A stretch of 44,582 nt of DNA from an uncultured Oscillospiraceae bacterium (GCA_934670025.1 CAKUOS010000011.1:1-44582); one strand, 5' to 3'; shown: positions 7,672 through 19,390, numbered from the stretch's first letter. Translations and numbers: made by a program. Notes: generated by a model not told the origin, from the letters alone.

Positions 7672-10600
7672 TTATTGCCGGCAGATGCGGTCAAGCCGGG
7701 CAAGATCCTCCTCCAGATAGCTCGAGGCCGGGAGAGAGAAATCATAGTGCATACACTCGCCCTTGTCGGCCAGACGCGGCAGGACCAGCGCCTCGCCGAG
7801 ACGGCGGATGGTCAGTGCAGTGGCAAAGCGCGCCTGATGCTCGCGTTCGAGCGTGCGCAGGATGCCAATGGCGTTTTCCAGCGCGGTGCGCGAGAGATTG
7901 CGGATGCTGTCTTCCGTGACGTCGAAGAAATAGCTCGGGTAGACATACGGCAGGATCATGTTGATCGACGGCAGGAGCCGCTTTTTCTGCGGGCGGCCCG
8001 CGATGCTGTCGCCGCCGATGAAGGGATACAGCAGACTCTCCGTGACCCAGTAATGCAGGTTCGGGATGAAGTATTCGCACTCGGCCGGCCGGCCCTGCGC
8101 GCGCATCAGATCGCGGCCGTAGCCCGACATGACGGCGACCACGATACGGTCGACGGCGATATCCTCCTGCTTGAAGACGCGGTCGAGCTTTTCGATGCGG
8201 TAGCCCTTGTGCAGCAGATCGTCGACGAGGATGATCGGCCGTCGGAACGAGCGCAGCGCCCGCACCTGGCTTGCAAGCGGCGAATAACCGGGGTATTCCT
8301 CGATCGTAAAGCTGCGCGCGTCCGGGGCGTAGCATTTTTCCACGTGCAGTGTCTTGGTAACGGTATTTGGCACGATGGCGTCGGCAAAGATCTTGCCGTA
8401 GGGCACGCACATATACGGCCCCAGCCGCCGTTCGCCGGGCGGCACGTCCTGCACGCCGTTCATATGCTCGACGCGCTGGGCGATGGCCTGATTGAGCATC
8501 TCGGTATCGAAGCTCAAAAGGAGCTTGCCCGGGAACATCCGCGTCAGCGCAAGCCGCAGCCGCGGGCGTGTCTGCATGACTGCGCTGCGGACCGCCGGCG
8601 ACGACTGATGCGGCTTTTTGATGCAGAGCATCGCGTCCTGTAACAGCATGACGGGATTGCGCATATCGACGTACCAGAGTTCCGTCTGATCGCCCGCCTG
8701 GATGAAGCCCAGCTGGCGCAGCGCGTCGTACAGCGGCGACCCGGCCTCCGGGCTGCGGATGAGCGCGTAGGTATCGCCGCGCGGCAGACTGCGCGCAAGA
8801 AGCTCGCCGATGACCATGCGGAGCGCTTCGGTCTGCATGGCGCCGTCCGGAGCCTCGGCGCAGTCGAGCAGCAGGAGCCGCCCGGAGGTATGCTGGCGCA
8901 CGTAGCTGCACGCCTCCAGCGATCCGAGCGCGTCATAGAGTTCGCCCAGCGGCACCGTATGGCCGACGGCCCAGGCGCACAGCCGATCCGGTCTTGCCAG
9001 AAGCGCCGCCGCGCGGGCGTTCGGGATGCGCCGCAGATGCGCCGCAAGCGGTTCGGGCTGGCCGGGCGCGGGCGTTTCGTAATTCCGGAAGAACAGCTCC
9101 TCGCGCTGCAATACATCCTTCAGCTCCGGTGCGCGCACATACAGGCCGCATTCGTAGATATACGTCTGCACGACCGGCGCGACGAGCATGGAGATATCGA
9201 GATTGCGGTCGACCGAGGCGCGGATGCGCGTGGAGCTGACCGTCTCGTAAAACGGCGGCAGCGACAGCAGAAGCAGCCTTCCGCGGATGATCGAGGCCAG
9301 CGCCGCACGGTCCGCGCTGCCGTCGCGGCAGAAAATGATGTGGTTTTGATCGGCCGCCGTGCCCGGCTCCGTGCGTTTATAGGCAGAGGCGTTGAAAATG
9401 ACGTCGCTGCCCGCGACAAGATAGACTTCCCGCCCGGCAAAGAGCGTATGCAGCAGCTCCAGATCCTCGGGCATGGCGATGTTCACCGGAATATCGTCCG
9501 GGAACAGGTAGGTGTCCCACTGGTCGGCGACGGAGATGGAGACGATCCTGCGCCGCAGGAGCTTCGGGAGCGTCTTTTTGCTCCACGAAAACTCGTCCAC
9601 GGCCAGATAGACCTCGAAGCCGCGCGCACGGATCTCCTGCACGATCTGCTTGTGGCCGACGGAGAACGGGTCGAACGTCCCCGGAAAAAACGCCACGGGC
9701 TTTTCCGCCGGGAAGCAGAACGGGCCGCATTCAAGCTCCTGCTTGACCGTATAGCGGTAGAGATGGTTGAGCATGGCCGCACAATTGAAGAACGTCAGCT
9801 GCCCCTCGCGCGGCTCGGACAGGAGCATGAGGAGCTTTTTATGCAGGCGCACGAAGATATCGTGCCGCCGGGACATGGAAAGCTGTTCGCGGCCGAACAG
9901 ATCGCGGCACAGAACGGCCAGCGCCGTCTGGTGGATGGTCTGCTCGTAATGCGAAACGCCCGTCATGATGACGCCCAGAATGCGGTCGGCGATCTGTGTC
10001 CGCGTCTCGTCCAGCGCGCCGAGCGTCTCGCCGAGCGCATAGAGCGCCACGCGCGCAGGGCGGATCGACGCGCCGCAGGCCAGCGCGTCGATGCTGTCGA
10101 GCGACTCGCACAGCTCCTTTTCCGGGAGCATACACAGAAGACGGCCGAGATACGGCGGAATAAAGCGCGAGATCTGCTCCTGCCCGGATTCGAGCTCGCG
10201 CGTCAGGTCGATGACGATCTCGTTGATCTGATCGACGAGCAGCTGCGGCGCGACGGCAAGCAGCGCCTTGCCCGCGGCTTCGCGCACGGGCAGATGTTCG
10301 CTGACGCACAGGAGGTTGGAAAAATGCAGCGCCGTATGGAACGCAGCGTCCGGACGGCGCTGCGCGTACTGCGTCAGCGCCTCGATCTGCGTGAGCTTGA
10401 CGGTCCAGTGCACGGCGTTTTTGAGGTTGCTCAGGTGCATCTGTGAGACGGCCGCCGCATCGAAGTCCGCCTCCGCACGTTCGCACAGCTGCGCAAGCTG
10501 CCAGCGCAGCGCGTCAGACGGCGCTTCGCCCGGCTGCACCTGCGCCGCGCGGCGGCAGATCTCCACGCGCTGCCCCGGACAGTCCTTCAGGTGCTGCAGG

Positions 10601-12252
10601 CAGCGGCAGGCAATGAGCGCAAGCGGTTCGCCGCCGCCGGGAAGCATTGCGAAAAGCGTCTGCACGAGCGGCGGCACGCGCGACGGCGGCAGCGCCGCGC
10701 ACGGCACGTGGCACAGCGCGTCCACGAGCACGAAGCGCTCGGCCTCCCCGGCCGCGTCCAGCGCGTCGAGCAGCGGCCCGGCGAGCATCGGCGCTTCCTT
10801 CGGCAGGCACGAGGCGAAGAGGCTGCCGCAGATGGTCTTGAGCGAGTTGGAGATGCGCAGCGCGTGCTTCCCGGATATCCGGTAATCCGGATGCAGGCAG
10901 AGATCGATATAATGCGTCCAGAGCTCCTTCGATTCCGACAGAATCGCCATGACGGCCGGAGGTGTCTGCCCCTCTCCGGCGGACATGGGCCGCTCTTTAC
11001 GGTAGCTGGGGCCGGCGTTGGCCAGGATCTTACCCATGATGCGGCCCGCGATGCGGCGCACGTCGCCGTCCGGGTGCATGAGCAGCTCGTACAACAGCAC
11101 AAGCGTCTTCTGTTTGTTGGCCTTCGTCATATAGGTACTGTATTCCTCCAGCAGGCGCAGGTACATCCGGATGCGCTGGAGGTTTTTCTCGCTCTTGGCC
11201 TGTTCGAGGAGCTGTTCGAGCGCCTGATCGGTCGAGAGCGTATGCATCAGGCGGATCGAGCCGCCCAGCGTCAGATCGCGCAGCGCGCGCAGTGCCTCGG
11301 GCGCGTTCATGAGCGCGGGTGCCTTCTGCCGCACGGGCAGGAGCGCATGGTCGGTCAGCTCCGGACTGACGCCGCGGCCGCGCAGCAGATTTTCAAAGTC
11401 GGTGAGCCGGTGGTAGACGTTCTGATAGCGCAGCGTCTTTTCCGGGGTCATATCGGCCAGCTTGCAGCGGATCATCTCATAGGCGTCGGCCAGAGAATAG
11501 ATGCGCATGACCTCCTTTTCGCCGGGCTTTCTTGTGCCGCGGACGCGGAAATCCGCGTAAATGAGCAGCAGCGACTCCATCGGCAGGTTCTCAAATTCCA
11601 GATCCCACGTGGAGTGGTTCGCGGAGACGTAGCCGATGTCCTCCATGCCGTTTCGGCTGAACCACTGCCAAGTATAATAGTAATGCAGATACGCAATGCG
11701 TTTGATATCCTCGCCGCGGCAGCCGAATTTGCCGATATCGTGCCCGAGCGCCGCCGCGCGCACGAGCGGCAGATCGACCGGGAATCCCGCCTGTTTTGCC
11801 AGGATCGCCGTGTGGAGCGCGATATTATGTACGCCGATGGTATGCGAGGTCGGGTCGAAATCCGTTGTCTCCATGCCAAGGCGCATGACGGCCGTGAGGT
11901 GCTGCGCCCGCACGGTCTCGCAGAACCGGGCATACTGCTTTTCCACGCGGCTGTCTGCACAGGCGTCCTCCGGAAGCGGCAGCAGGTCGAGATACGGGTC
12001 GAACGGCGCGGGGTTTGCCAGCGCCTGCTCCAGCGCTTCGAGATACAGCGATTCGTCCGCCGTCAGCGGCGCGGCCGCCGCGCCGTCGGGAAACATGAGG
12101 GCGCAGAGCTTCTGATACAGCGCGGCCAAAAACTCCCGCGTGGGTGCGGGCGTCTGTTCAAATTCGGGCGCGCAGATCGCGCAGACTGCCGCGCACAGAT
12201 CACGCCGGTGCGGATCGAGCGCGCGCAGCAGGTCGTTTTTTTCATGCAGCAT
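7672..12252 (-). CDS. Giant fusion: HD phosphohydrolase, HEAT-like repeats, nucleotidyltransferase, GNAT-like and PRTase-like domains
   Basis: 1,526 residues from ATG 12252, chosen over an in-frame TTG at 12258 because GGGGGA lies 6 bases before the ATG but abuts the TTG. Domains by eye: residues 120-260, HD-type metal phosphohydrolase with His142, His171-Asp172 (ALGHDIGKFG) and Asp234 (IYADFRV), plus ANHSTWD; residues about 310-840, long helical solenoid of HEAT-like pairs; residues 850-1040, HIGH-superfamily nucleotidyltransferase with FFPGTFDPFSVGHKQI (His867) and VSSTRIR (1005-1011), as in NadD and CoaD; residues about 1075-1200, GNAT-like fold ending in LYDALRQLGFIQAG; residues about 1280-1410, phosphoribosyltransferase-like with PIILVDDLLHKGY (Asp1344-Asp1345). 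NadD-type adenylyltransferases and HD proteins (YqeK) are commonly neighbours in Bacillota, so nucleotide or NAD-type cofactor metabolism or sensing is a fair inference, but no reaction can be assigned. First gene of an operon with the two redox-like genes. Confidence 0.8.
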   Translation of the reverse strand: MLHEKNDLLRALDPHRRDLCAAVCAICAPEFEQTPAPTREFLAALYQKLCALMFPDGAAAAPLTADESLYLEALEQALANPAPFDPYLDLLPLPEDACADSRVEKQYARFCETVRAQHLTAVMRLGMETTDFDPTSHTIGVHNIALHTAILAKQAGFPVDLPLVRAAALGHDIGKFGCRGEDIKRIAYLHYYYTWQWFSRNGMEDIGYVSANHSTWDLEFENLPMESLLLIYADFRVRGTRKPGEKEVMRIYSLADAYEMIRCKLADMTPEKTLRYQNVYHRLTDFENLLRGRGVSPELTDHALLPVRQKAPALMNAPEALRALRDLTLGGSIRLMHTLSTDQALEQLLEQAKSEKNLQRIRMYLRLLEEYSTYMTKANKQKTLVLLYELLMHPDGDVRRIAGRIMGKILANAGPSYRKERPMSAGEGQTPPAVMAILSESKELWTHYIDLCLHPDYRISGKHALRISNSLKTICGSLFASCLPKEAPMLAGPLLDALDAAGEAERFVLVDALCHVPCAALPPSRVPPLVQTLFAMLPGGGEPLALIACRCLQHLKDCPGQRVEICRRAAQVQPGEAPSDALRWQLAQLCERAEADFDAAAVSQMHLSNLKNAVHWTVKLTQIEALTQYAQRRPDAAFHTALHFSNLLCVSEHLPVREAAGKALLAVAPQLLVDQINEIVIDLTRELESGQEQISRFIPPYLGRLLCMLPEKELCESLDSIDALACGASIRPARVALYALGETLGALDETRTQIADRILGVIMTGVSHYEQTIHQTALAVLCRDLFGREQLSMSRRHDIFVRLHKKLLMLLSEPREGQLTFFNCAAMLNHLYRYTVKQELECGPFCFPAEKPVAFFPGTFDPFSVGHKQIVQEIRARGFEVYLAVDEFSWSKKTLPKLLRRRIVSISVADQWDTYLFPDDIPVNIAMPEDLELLHTLFAGREVYLVAGSDVIFNASAYKRTEPGTAADQNHIIFCRDGSADRAALASIIRGRLLLLSLPPFYETVSSTRIRASVDRNLDISMLVAPVVQTYIYECGLYVRAPELKDVLQREELFFRNYETPAPGQPEPLAAHLRRIPNARAAALLARPDRLCAWAVGHTVPLGELYDALGSLEACSYVRQHTSGRLLLLDCAEAPDGAMQTEALRMVIGELLARSLPRGDTYALIRSPEAGSPLYDALRQLGFIQAGDQTELWYVDMRNPVMLLQDAMLCIKKPHQSSPAVRSAVMQTRPRLRLALTRMFPGKLLLSFDTEMLNQAIAQRVEHMNGVQDVPPGERRLGPYMCVPYGKIFADAIVPNTVTKTLHVEKCYAPDARSFTIEEYPGYSPLASQVRALRSFRRPIILVDDLLHKGYRIEKLDRVFKQEDIAVDRIVVAVMSGYGRDLMRAQGRPAECEYFIPNLHYWVTESLLYPFIGGDSIAGRPQKKRLLPSINMILPYVYPSYFFDVTEDSIRNLSRTALENAIGILRTLEREHQARFATALTIRRLGEALVLPRLADKGECMHYDFSLPASSYLEEDLARLDRICRQ

Positions 12253-12284
12253 AGGCAATCCCCCGTATCGTTTCGGTTACTCAG

Positions 12285-12313
12285 ATTCTACGCGCTTTGA
12301 CGGAAAAAGTAAA
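12285..12313 (-). promoter_or_regulatory. Promoter of the multidomain-protein operon
   Basis: On the minus strand TTTACT (12308-12313) and TAGAAT (12285-12290) are 17 bases apart; the leader to the ATG is about 25 bases. It faces away from the argG promoter across a 224-base divergent intergenic region. Confidence 0.65.
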
Positions 12314-12376
12314 GTTTTTTTCATCCTGCACAAAACGGGCGCCGTGTATGCATGAATATGCTCGCTATTTCACAAT

Positions 12377-12394
12377 TATGAATATTTATAAATT
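12377..12394 (+). promoter_or_regulatory. Candidate ArgR/AhrC operator upstream of argG
   Basis: TATGAATATTTATAAATT matches the first half and AT-rich centre of ARG boxes (TNTGAATNNNNATTCANN-like) and lies just upstream of the argG -35. A second CATGAATATG half-site is at 12351-12360. TGCATAAA also occurs twice around the -10 (12411-12418 and 12433-12440). Arginine repression is expected from the gene content; the site itself is only a partial match. Confidence 0.35.
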
Positions 12395-12400
12395 TTATAC

Positions 12401-12429
12401 TTGACTTTTCTGCATAAACGTCGTATATT
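12401..12429 (+). promoter_or_regulatory. Sigma-A promoter of argGHF
   Basis: TTGACT (12401-12406) and TATATT (12424-12429) with a 17-base spacer. Start of transcription near 12436 gives a leader of about 47 bases. Confidence 0.85.
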
Positions 12430-12482
12430 ACGTGCATAAAGAAAAACAACCGCACAACAGTGCAGCATGGAGGTCACGTATT

Positions 12483-13703
<1,221 letters not shown>

Positions 13704-13714
13704 TAAACACGCAC

Positions 13715-13740
13715 GGCAAGACCCCGCACGGGGTCTTGCC
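13715..13740 (+). other. Intercistronic hairpin between argG and argH
   Basis: An 11-base perfect stem (GGCAAGACCCC with GGGGTCTTGCC) closes a GCAC loop. No T tract follows, so it is more likely an RNA-processing or stability element inside the operon than a terminator. Confidence 0.55.
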
Positions 13741-13761
13741 CGCTATCAGGGAGATCACATC

Positions 13762-15150
13762 ATGGACAAACTCTGGGCGGGCCGGTCGGAGGCGGAGACC
13801 TCGGCGCTGGCCGACGCATTCAACTCCTCCATCGCCGTCGACGGACGGATGTACAAAGAGGATATCACAGGCTCGATGGCGCACGCGGCGATGCTTGCCA
13901 AATGCGGCATCCTTTCACAGGCAGACGCCGACCAGATCATCGACGGTCTGGCCGGTATTCTGGCCGATTTGCAGTCCGGTGCGCTGACGCTCGACCCCGG
14001 CGCGGAGGATATCCATATGTTCGTCGAGGCGACGCTCACGCAGCGCATCGGCGACGTGGGCAAAAAGCTCCACACCGCGCGCTCGCGCAACGATCAGGTC
14101 GCGCTCGACATCCGGATGTATCTGAAGGGCGAATGCGCGCGGCTGCAAACGCTGCTTCTGGACGTCATCCAGGCGCTGCATACGCAGGCAGACGCGCACA
14201 AGGACACGATCATGCCCGGCTACACGCATTTGCAGCGCGCGCAGCCCATCACGTTCGCGCAGCATCTGCTGGCCTACGCGATGATGTTCGAGCGTGACTA
14301 TGGCCGCGTGGCGGACGCCTGTGCGCGCATGGACGCCAGCCCCATCGGCTGCTGCGCGCTGGCTGGAACCACGTATCCGACGGACCGCGTCTTTGAGGCG
14401 CAGAAGCTCGGCTTCGCATCCATCTGCGAAAACAGCCTTGACGGCGTATCCGACCGCGATTTCTGCGTGGAGCTGATGAGCGCTTGCGCGCTCATCATGA
14501 TGCACCTGTCCAGACTCTCGGAGGAGCTGATCCTCTGGTCGAGCTGGGAGTTCCAGTTCGTGCAGCTGAGCGACGGCTTCACGACCGGCTCGTCGATCAT
14601 GCCGCAGAAGAAAAACCCCGACATGGCCGAGCTCTGCCGCGGCAAAACGGGCCGCGTCTACGGCGATCTGATGGCGCTTCTGACGACGCTCAAGGGCATT
14701 CCCCTCGCCTACAACAAGGATATGCAGGAGGACAAGGAAGCCGTGTTCGACTGCGTCGACACGACGAAGCTGTGCTTGCAGATCATGGCGCCGATGCTGC
14801 TTTCGATGCAGGCAAAACCCGAAGCTATGCGAAAAGCCGCACAGAAGGGCTTCATCAACGCAACGGATCTGGCCGACTATCTGACGAAAAAGGGCGTGCC
14901 GTTCCGCAGCGCATATAAGATCTCCGGGCAGCTGGTCGCGTACTGCATCGCGCACGACACCGTGCTCGAAGCGCTGCCGCTTACGGTCTACAAAACGTAT
15001 TCCGACGTCTTTGCAGACGACCTTTATACGGAAATTTCACTGGAAACGTGCGTCGCGCGGCGTATTTCCGCCGGCGGCACCGGCCCCGCGTCCGTGCAGG
15101 CGCAGCTCGATTCCGTCGCGGCCTTCCTCGCAGCCGCAGAACATCAATAA
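13762..15150 (+). CDS. argH: Argininosuccinate lyase
   Basis: 462 residues. The fumarase/aspartase superfamily signature [11 protein letters not shown] carries the catalytic serine loop; [13 protein letters not shown] and [13 protein letters not shown] are ArgH motifs with the catalytic His. It splits argininosuccinate into arginine and fumarate. ATG 13762 follows AGGGAG at 13748-13753. Second gene of the arginine operon; its TAA (15148-15150) is the first part of the TAAGGAG ribosome site of argF, indicating coupled translation. Confidence 0.97.
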   Translation: MDKLWAGRSEAETSALADAFNSSIAVDGRMYKEDITGSMAHAAMLAKCGILSQADADQIIDGLAGILADLQSGALTLDPGAEDIHMFVEATLTQRIGDVGKKLHTARSRNDQVALDIRMYLKGECARLQTLLLDVIQALHTQADAHKDTIMPGYTHLQRAQPITFAQHLLAYAMMFERDYGRVADACARMDASPIGCCALAGTTYPTDRVFEAQKLGFASICENSLDGVSDRDFCVELMSACALIMMHLSRLSEELILWSSWEFQFVQLSDGFTTGSSIMPQKKNPDMAELCRGKTGRVYGDLMALLTTLKGIPLAYNKDMQEDKEAVFDCVDTTKLCLQIMAPMLLSMQAKPEAMRKAAQKGFINATDLADYLTKKGVPFRSAYKISGQLVAYCIAHDTVLEALPLTVYKTYSDVFADDLYTEISLETCVARRISAGGTGPASVQAQLDSVAAFLAAAEHQ

Positions 15151-15160
15151 GGAGAACGTC

Positions 15161-16147
15161 ATGAACATCAAAGGACAGAGCTTTTTAAAGCTGCTCGATT
15201 TCACCCCCGCCGAAATTCAGGAATTTCTTGATCTGGCCGCCGACCTCAAGGCAAAAAAGAAGGCCGGCATCCCCCACCGTCTGTGCGAGGGCAAGCAGGC
15301 CGCGCTCATCTTCGAAAAGACCAGCACGCGCACGCGCTGCTCATTTGAGGTCGCGGCGCACGATCTGGGCATGACGGTCACGTATCTCGATCCGTCCGGT
15401 TCGCAGATCGGCAAGAAGGAGTCGATCGCCGACACGGCGCGCGTGCTCGGCCGTATGTACGACGGCATCGAGTACCGCGGCTACGGGCAGGCGCTCGTCG
15501 AGGCGCTGGCAAAATACGCGGGCGTGCCCGTCTGGAACGGACTGACGAACGAGTTCCACCCGACGCAGATCCTGGCCGATTTCCTGACCATTCAGGAGCA
15601 TTTCGGCGCGCTCAAGGGCAAAAAGCTCGTCTATATGGGCGACGCCCGGTATAACATGGGCAACTCACTCATGGTCGGCTGTGCGAAGATGGGGATGCAC
15701 TTCGTCGCGTGCGCGCCCGCGGCGTATTTCCCGGACGCGGCGCTCGTCAAAACGTGTCAGGCCATCGCGGCGGAAACCGGCGCGGCACTGGAATTCGACA
15801 CCGATCCCATGCACGCCGTCAAGGACGCGGACGTCATCTATACGGACGTGTGGGTCTCGATGGGTGAGCCCGACGAAGTCTGGCAGACGCGCATCCATGA
15901 CCTGCTCCCCTATCAGGTCAACGCAAAGGTCATGGCGCAGGCCGGCCCGCAGTGCCGCTTCATGCACTGTCTGCCGTCGTTCCACGATCTGAACACCGTC
16001 ATCGGCAAACAGATCCACGACAAGTTCGGCCTCGACGCGATGGAGGTCACGGACGACGTCTTTGAAAGTCCGCAGTCCATCGTCTTTGACGAGGCGGAGA
16101 ACCGGATGCACACCATCAAGGCCGTCATGGCGGCGACGCTGGCGTAA
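15161..16147 (+). CDS. argF: Ornithine carbamoyltransferase
   Basis: 328 residues. STRTR at 55-59 (carbamoyl-phosphate binding), HPTQILADF, and the ornithine-loop HCLPSFHD identify it as OTC and distinguish it from aspartate carbamoyltransferase. It forms citrulline from ornithine and carbamoyl phosphate. ATG 15161 has the AAGGAG site 7 bases upstream; an open frame beginning at 15011 is only overlap with argH. Its position after argH reverses the order of the pathway steps. A catabolic role (arginine deiminase pathway) cannot be excluded by sequence alone, but the operon with argG and argH points to biosynthesis. Confidence 0.96.
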   Translation: MNIKGQSFLKLLDFTPAEIQEFLDLAADLKAKKKAGIPHRLCEGKQAALIFEKTSTRTRCSFEVAAHDLGMTVTYLDPSGSQIGKKESIADTARVLGRMYDGIEYRGYGQALVEALAKYAGVPVWNGLTNEFHPTQILADFLTIQEHFGALKGKKLVYMGDARYNMGNSLMVGCAKMGMHFVACAPAAYFPDAALVKTCQAIAAETGAALEFDTDPMHAVKDADVIYTDVWVSMGEPDEVWQTRIHDLLPYQVNAKVMAQAGPQCRFMHCLPSFHDLNTVIGKQIHDKFGLDAMEVTDDVFESPQSIVFDEAENRMHTIKAVMAATLA

Positions 16148-16159
16148 GAATACCATAAA

Positions 16160-16196
16160 AAGGACCCCGTCCGGGCTTCCGGACGGGGTCTTCCTT
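16160..16196. terminator. Terminator between convergent argF and rpoD
   Basis: Stem AAGGACCCCGTCCGG (16160-16174) with CCGGACGGGGTC and a GGCT loop, followed by TTCCTT on the plus side. The left arm is preceded by AAAAA, giving a T run for leftward transcripts, so it can serve rpoD better than argF. Confidence 0.8.
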
Positions 16197-16197
16197 A

Positions 16198-17331
<1,134 letters not shown>

Positions 17332-17388
17332 TCTATCGCTCATCCTCATTCATGCTTGCATTGCCGCGCACTACGGCGTAACTGTTTC

Positions 17389-17418
17389 ATTATAACCCCA
17401 AAGATCACGGTTTGACAA
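17389..17418 (-). promoter_or_regulatory. Sigma-A promoter of rpoD
   Basis: On the minus strand TTGTCA (17413-17418) and a perfect TATAAT (17389-17394) with an 18-base spacer, 50-60 bases upstream of the rpoD start. No strong terminator separates it from the end of the RNase J gene, so some rpoD mRNA may also come from there. Confidence 0.8.
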
Positions 17419-17468
17419 TGCCTAAATCGACATTTTTCTAAAATATCTGAAAATATTGCGCGCCGCGC

Positions 17469-19133
17469 TCAGATCTCCATGATGACCGGCAGGATCATCG
17501 GATTGCGCTTGGTCGTTTTGAAGAGGTATCCGGACAGGTCGCTCTTGATATTGGCCTTCAGGACGCTCCAGTCGCTGCGGCCGTTGCGGCTGCACCGGTC
17601 GATGGCGTGTGCGGCGATGACGCGCAGCTCCTCCATCAGATTTTCCGATTCTTTGACGTAGACGAAGCCGCGCGTGATGATATCGGGGCCTGAGATGACG
17701 CTGCCGTCCTCTCCGGAGATGTTCACCACGACGACGAGCATACCGTCCTGCGCCAGATGCTTGCGGTCGCGCAGCACAACGCTGCCGACGTCGCCGACGC
17801 CCGTGCCGTCGACCAGGATCTTACCGGACGGAACAGTGCCGCCCCACTTGCACGTACCCTTGCTCAGCTCGAGCACCTTGCCGATATCGGAGATAAAAAT
17901 GTTCTTGGGATCCATGCCCATGCTCTGTGCCAGACGGGAATGGGCCTGTAAATGGCGCTGTTCGCCGTGGACGGGAATGAAGAAGCGCGGCTTGAGAAGG
18001 CCGTGGATAATCTTCAGCTCTTCCTGACAGGCGTGACCGGAGACGTGCAACCCCTCGAGCTTGTCATAGACGACGTCCGCGCCCTTGCGGTAGAGCTCGT
18101 TGATGATCTTGCCGATGGCCTTTTCATTGCCGGGGATCGCCGAGGCCGAGATGATGACGCGGTCGGACGCGGTAATCTCCACCTGACGGTGGCCCGAGAA
18201 CGCCATGCGGTACAGCGCGGACATATTTTCGCCCTGCGAACCGGTGGAGACGATGACGAGCTTATGGTTGGGGATCTGCTTGATCTGGTTGATGTCGACG
18301 AGCGTGCCCGCCGGGATCTTCAGATAGCCGAGCTCCGTGGAGACTTTGAGGATATTCTCCATGCTGCGGCCGGTGACGGCCACCTTTCGGCCGAATTTCT
18401 TCGCCACGGCGATGAGGCTTTGCAGCCGGAAGGCGTTGGAGGCGAAAGTGGTGACGATGATGCGCTTCGTGCAGCCGGCAAACTGCCGCTCGAAGCTCGC
18501 GGCAACGGTCTTTTCCGACGGCGTATAGCCCTGCCGCTCGACGTTGGTCGAGTCGCACAAGAGCGCCAGCACGCCCTCTTTGCCCAGCGCGCCGAAACGG
18601 GCCAGGTCGATCATGCCGTCTTCCGCAGTTGCGTCGATCTTGAAATCGCCCGTCATGACCACGGTGCCGACCGGCGTCTTGATGGCGAACGCCACGGCGT
18701 CGGCAATGGAATGGTTGACGTGGATGAACTCCACGGTAAAGCAGCCGGCCTTGACCTTTTCGCCGGCCTCGTGTGTGAACAGGTGCACGGTATTTTGCAG
18801 CTGATGCTCCTCGAGCTTCAGCTGGACGATGCCCGCCGTGAGGCGCGTGGCATGGATGGGACAATTGAACTGCTCCATCGCATAGGGGATGCCGCCGATG
18901 TGGTCCTCATGGCCGTGGGTCAGGAACATACCGCGGATGCGGTCTTTGTTCTTGACGAGATACGTCATGTCGGCGATGACCAGGTCGACGCCGTACATAT
19001 CCTCATCCGGGAAGCCGAGGCCGCAGTCGACCACGATAATATCCTTGCCGTATTCGAGCACCGTCATATTCTTGCCGATCTCATTGAGACCGCCAAGCGG
19101 GATGATCTTCAGTTTTTCTGCCAATTTTTTCAC
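17469..19133 (-). CDS. rnj: Ribonuclease J
   Basis: 554 residues. Metallo-beta-lactamase core with HGHEDHIGG (His73-x-His75-x-Asp77-His78), the beta-CASP domain (roughly 210-360, with GRSMENI and STGSQGE), GNEKAIG, HVSGHACQEELK, PVHGEQRHLQAH, and a C-terminal domain. RNase J is an endo- and 5'-exoribonuclease that processes and degrades RNA in Bacillota lacking RNase E. The start is GTG 19133; the only ribosome site is a weak GAAAAGAG run, which together with a long leader suggests translational control. Only one RNase J gene is visible; a J2 partner may lie elsewhere. Confidence 0.95.
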   Translation of the reverse strand: MKKLAEKLKIIPLGGLNEIGKNMTVLEYGKDIIVVDCGLGFPDEDMYGVDLVIADMTYLVKNKDRIRGMFLTHGHEDHIGGIPYAMEQFNCPIHATRLTAGIVQLKLEEHQLQNTVHLFTHEAGEKVKAGCFTVEFIHVNHSIADAVAFAIKTPVGTVVMTGDFKIDATAEDGMIDLARFGALGKEGVLALLCDSTNVERQGYTPSEKTVAASFERQFAGCTKRIIVTTFASNAFRLQSLIAVAKKFGRKVAVTGRSMENILKVSTELGYLKIPAGTLVDINQIKQIPNHKLVIVSTGSQGENMSALYRMAFSGHRQVEITASDRVIISASAIPGNEKAIGKIINELYRKGADVVYDKLEGLHVSGHACQEELKIIHGLLKPRFFIPVHGEQRHLQAHSRLAQSMGMDPKNIFISDIGKVLELSKGTCKWGGTVPSGKILVDGTGVGDVGSVVLRDRKHLAQDGMLVVVVNISGEDGSVISGPDIITRGFVYVKESENLMEELRVIAAHAIDRCSRNGRSDWSVLKANIKSDLSGYLFKTTKRNPMILPVIMEI

Positions 19134-19390
19134 TCTTTTCTGATAAATTTAAGTATGGATACAAGGCGAAAGCCAGCCTGGCACAGCAGTTTTCGCGCGG
19201 AACAAATGCAAAAAGGCCATAAAGACGCATACGCATACCGCCGGTGAGTCAGAGCCCCGTCTCGCCCTGTCTGTACGCCGCCGCTGCTATGCGCGTCCGA
19301 TACCATATGCAGTTGATCTATTCGCTGCGCCGCATACGGGGCGCATGATCCCAATAAAAGAAGGTCCTGCCCGGAGGCAATACCATTTGA
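19134..19390 (-). promoter_or_regulatory. Long structured 5' leader of the RNase J gene
   Basis: About 257 bases without a convincing gene precede rnj on the minus strand. The RNA can form a long-range stem (19288-19297 with 19224-19237, the latter with a 4-base bulge) enclosing GC-rich sequence, and a local GCGCC/GGCGC hairpin near 19322-19339. A GGCCTTTTTGC run at about 19209-19219 could be a pause or attenuation site. A 74-codon open frame in it has no ribosome site or recognisable composition. No known riboswitch class was recognised. Confidence 0.5.

Noticed and set aside
12253..12258. TTG at 12258 as start of the giant gene
   Set aside because: The GGGGGA site abuts it; the ATG at 12252 has a normal 6-base spacing.
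8890..12300. Open frames of 518 and 569 codons on the plus strand opposite the giant gene
   Set aside because: They mirror the minus-strand codon pattern, have low-complexity Arg/Gln/Val content and no start signals; the minus frame has coherent domains.
13715..13740. argG-argH hairpin as a terminator
   Set aside because: No T tract follows and argH continues the operon with a normal ribosome site.
19130..19354. 74-codon open frame on the minus strand in the RNase J leader
   Set aside because: No ribosome site, no recognisable sequence and overlap with the rnj start; better explained as untranslated RNA.
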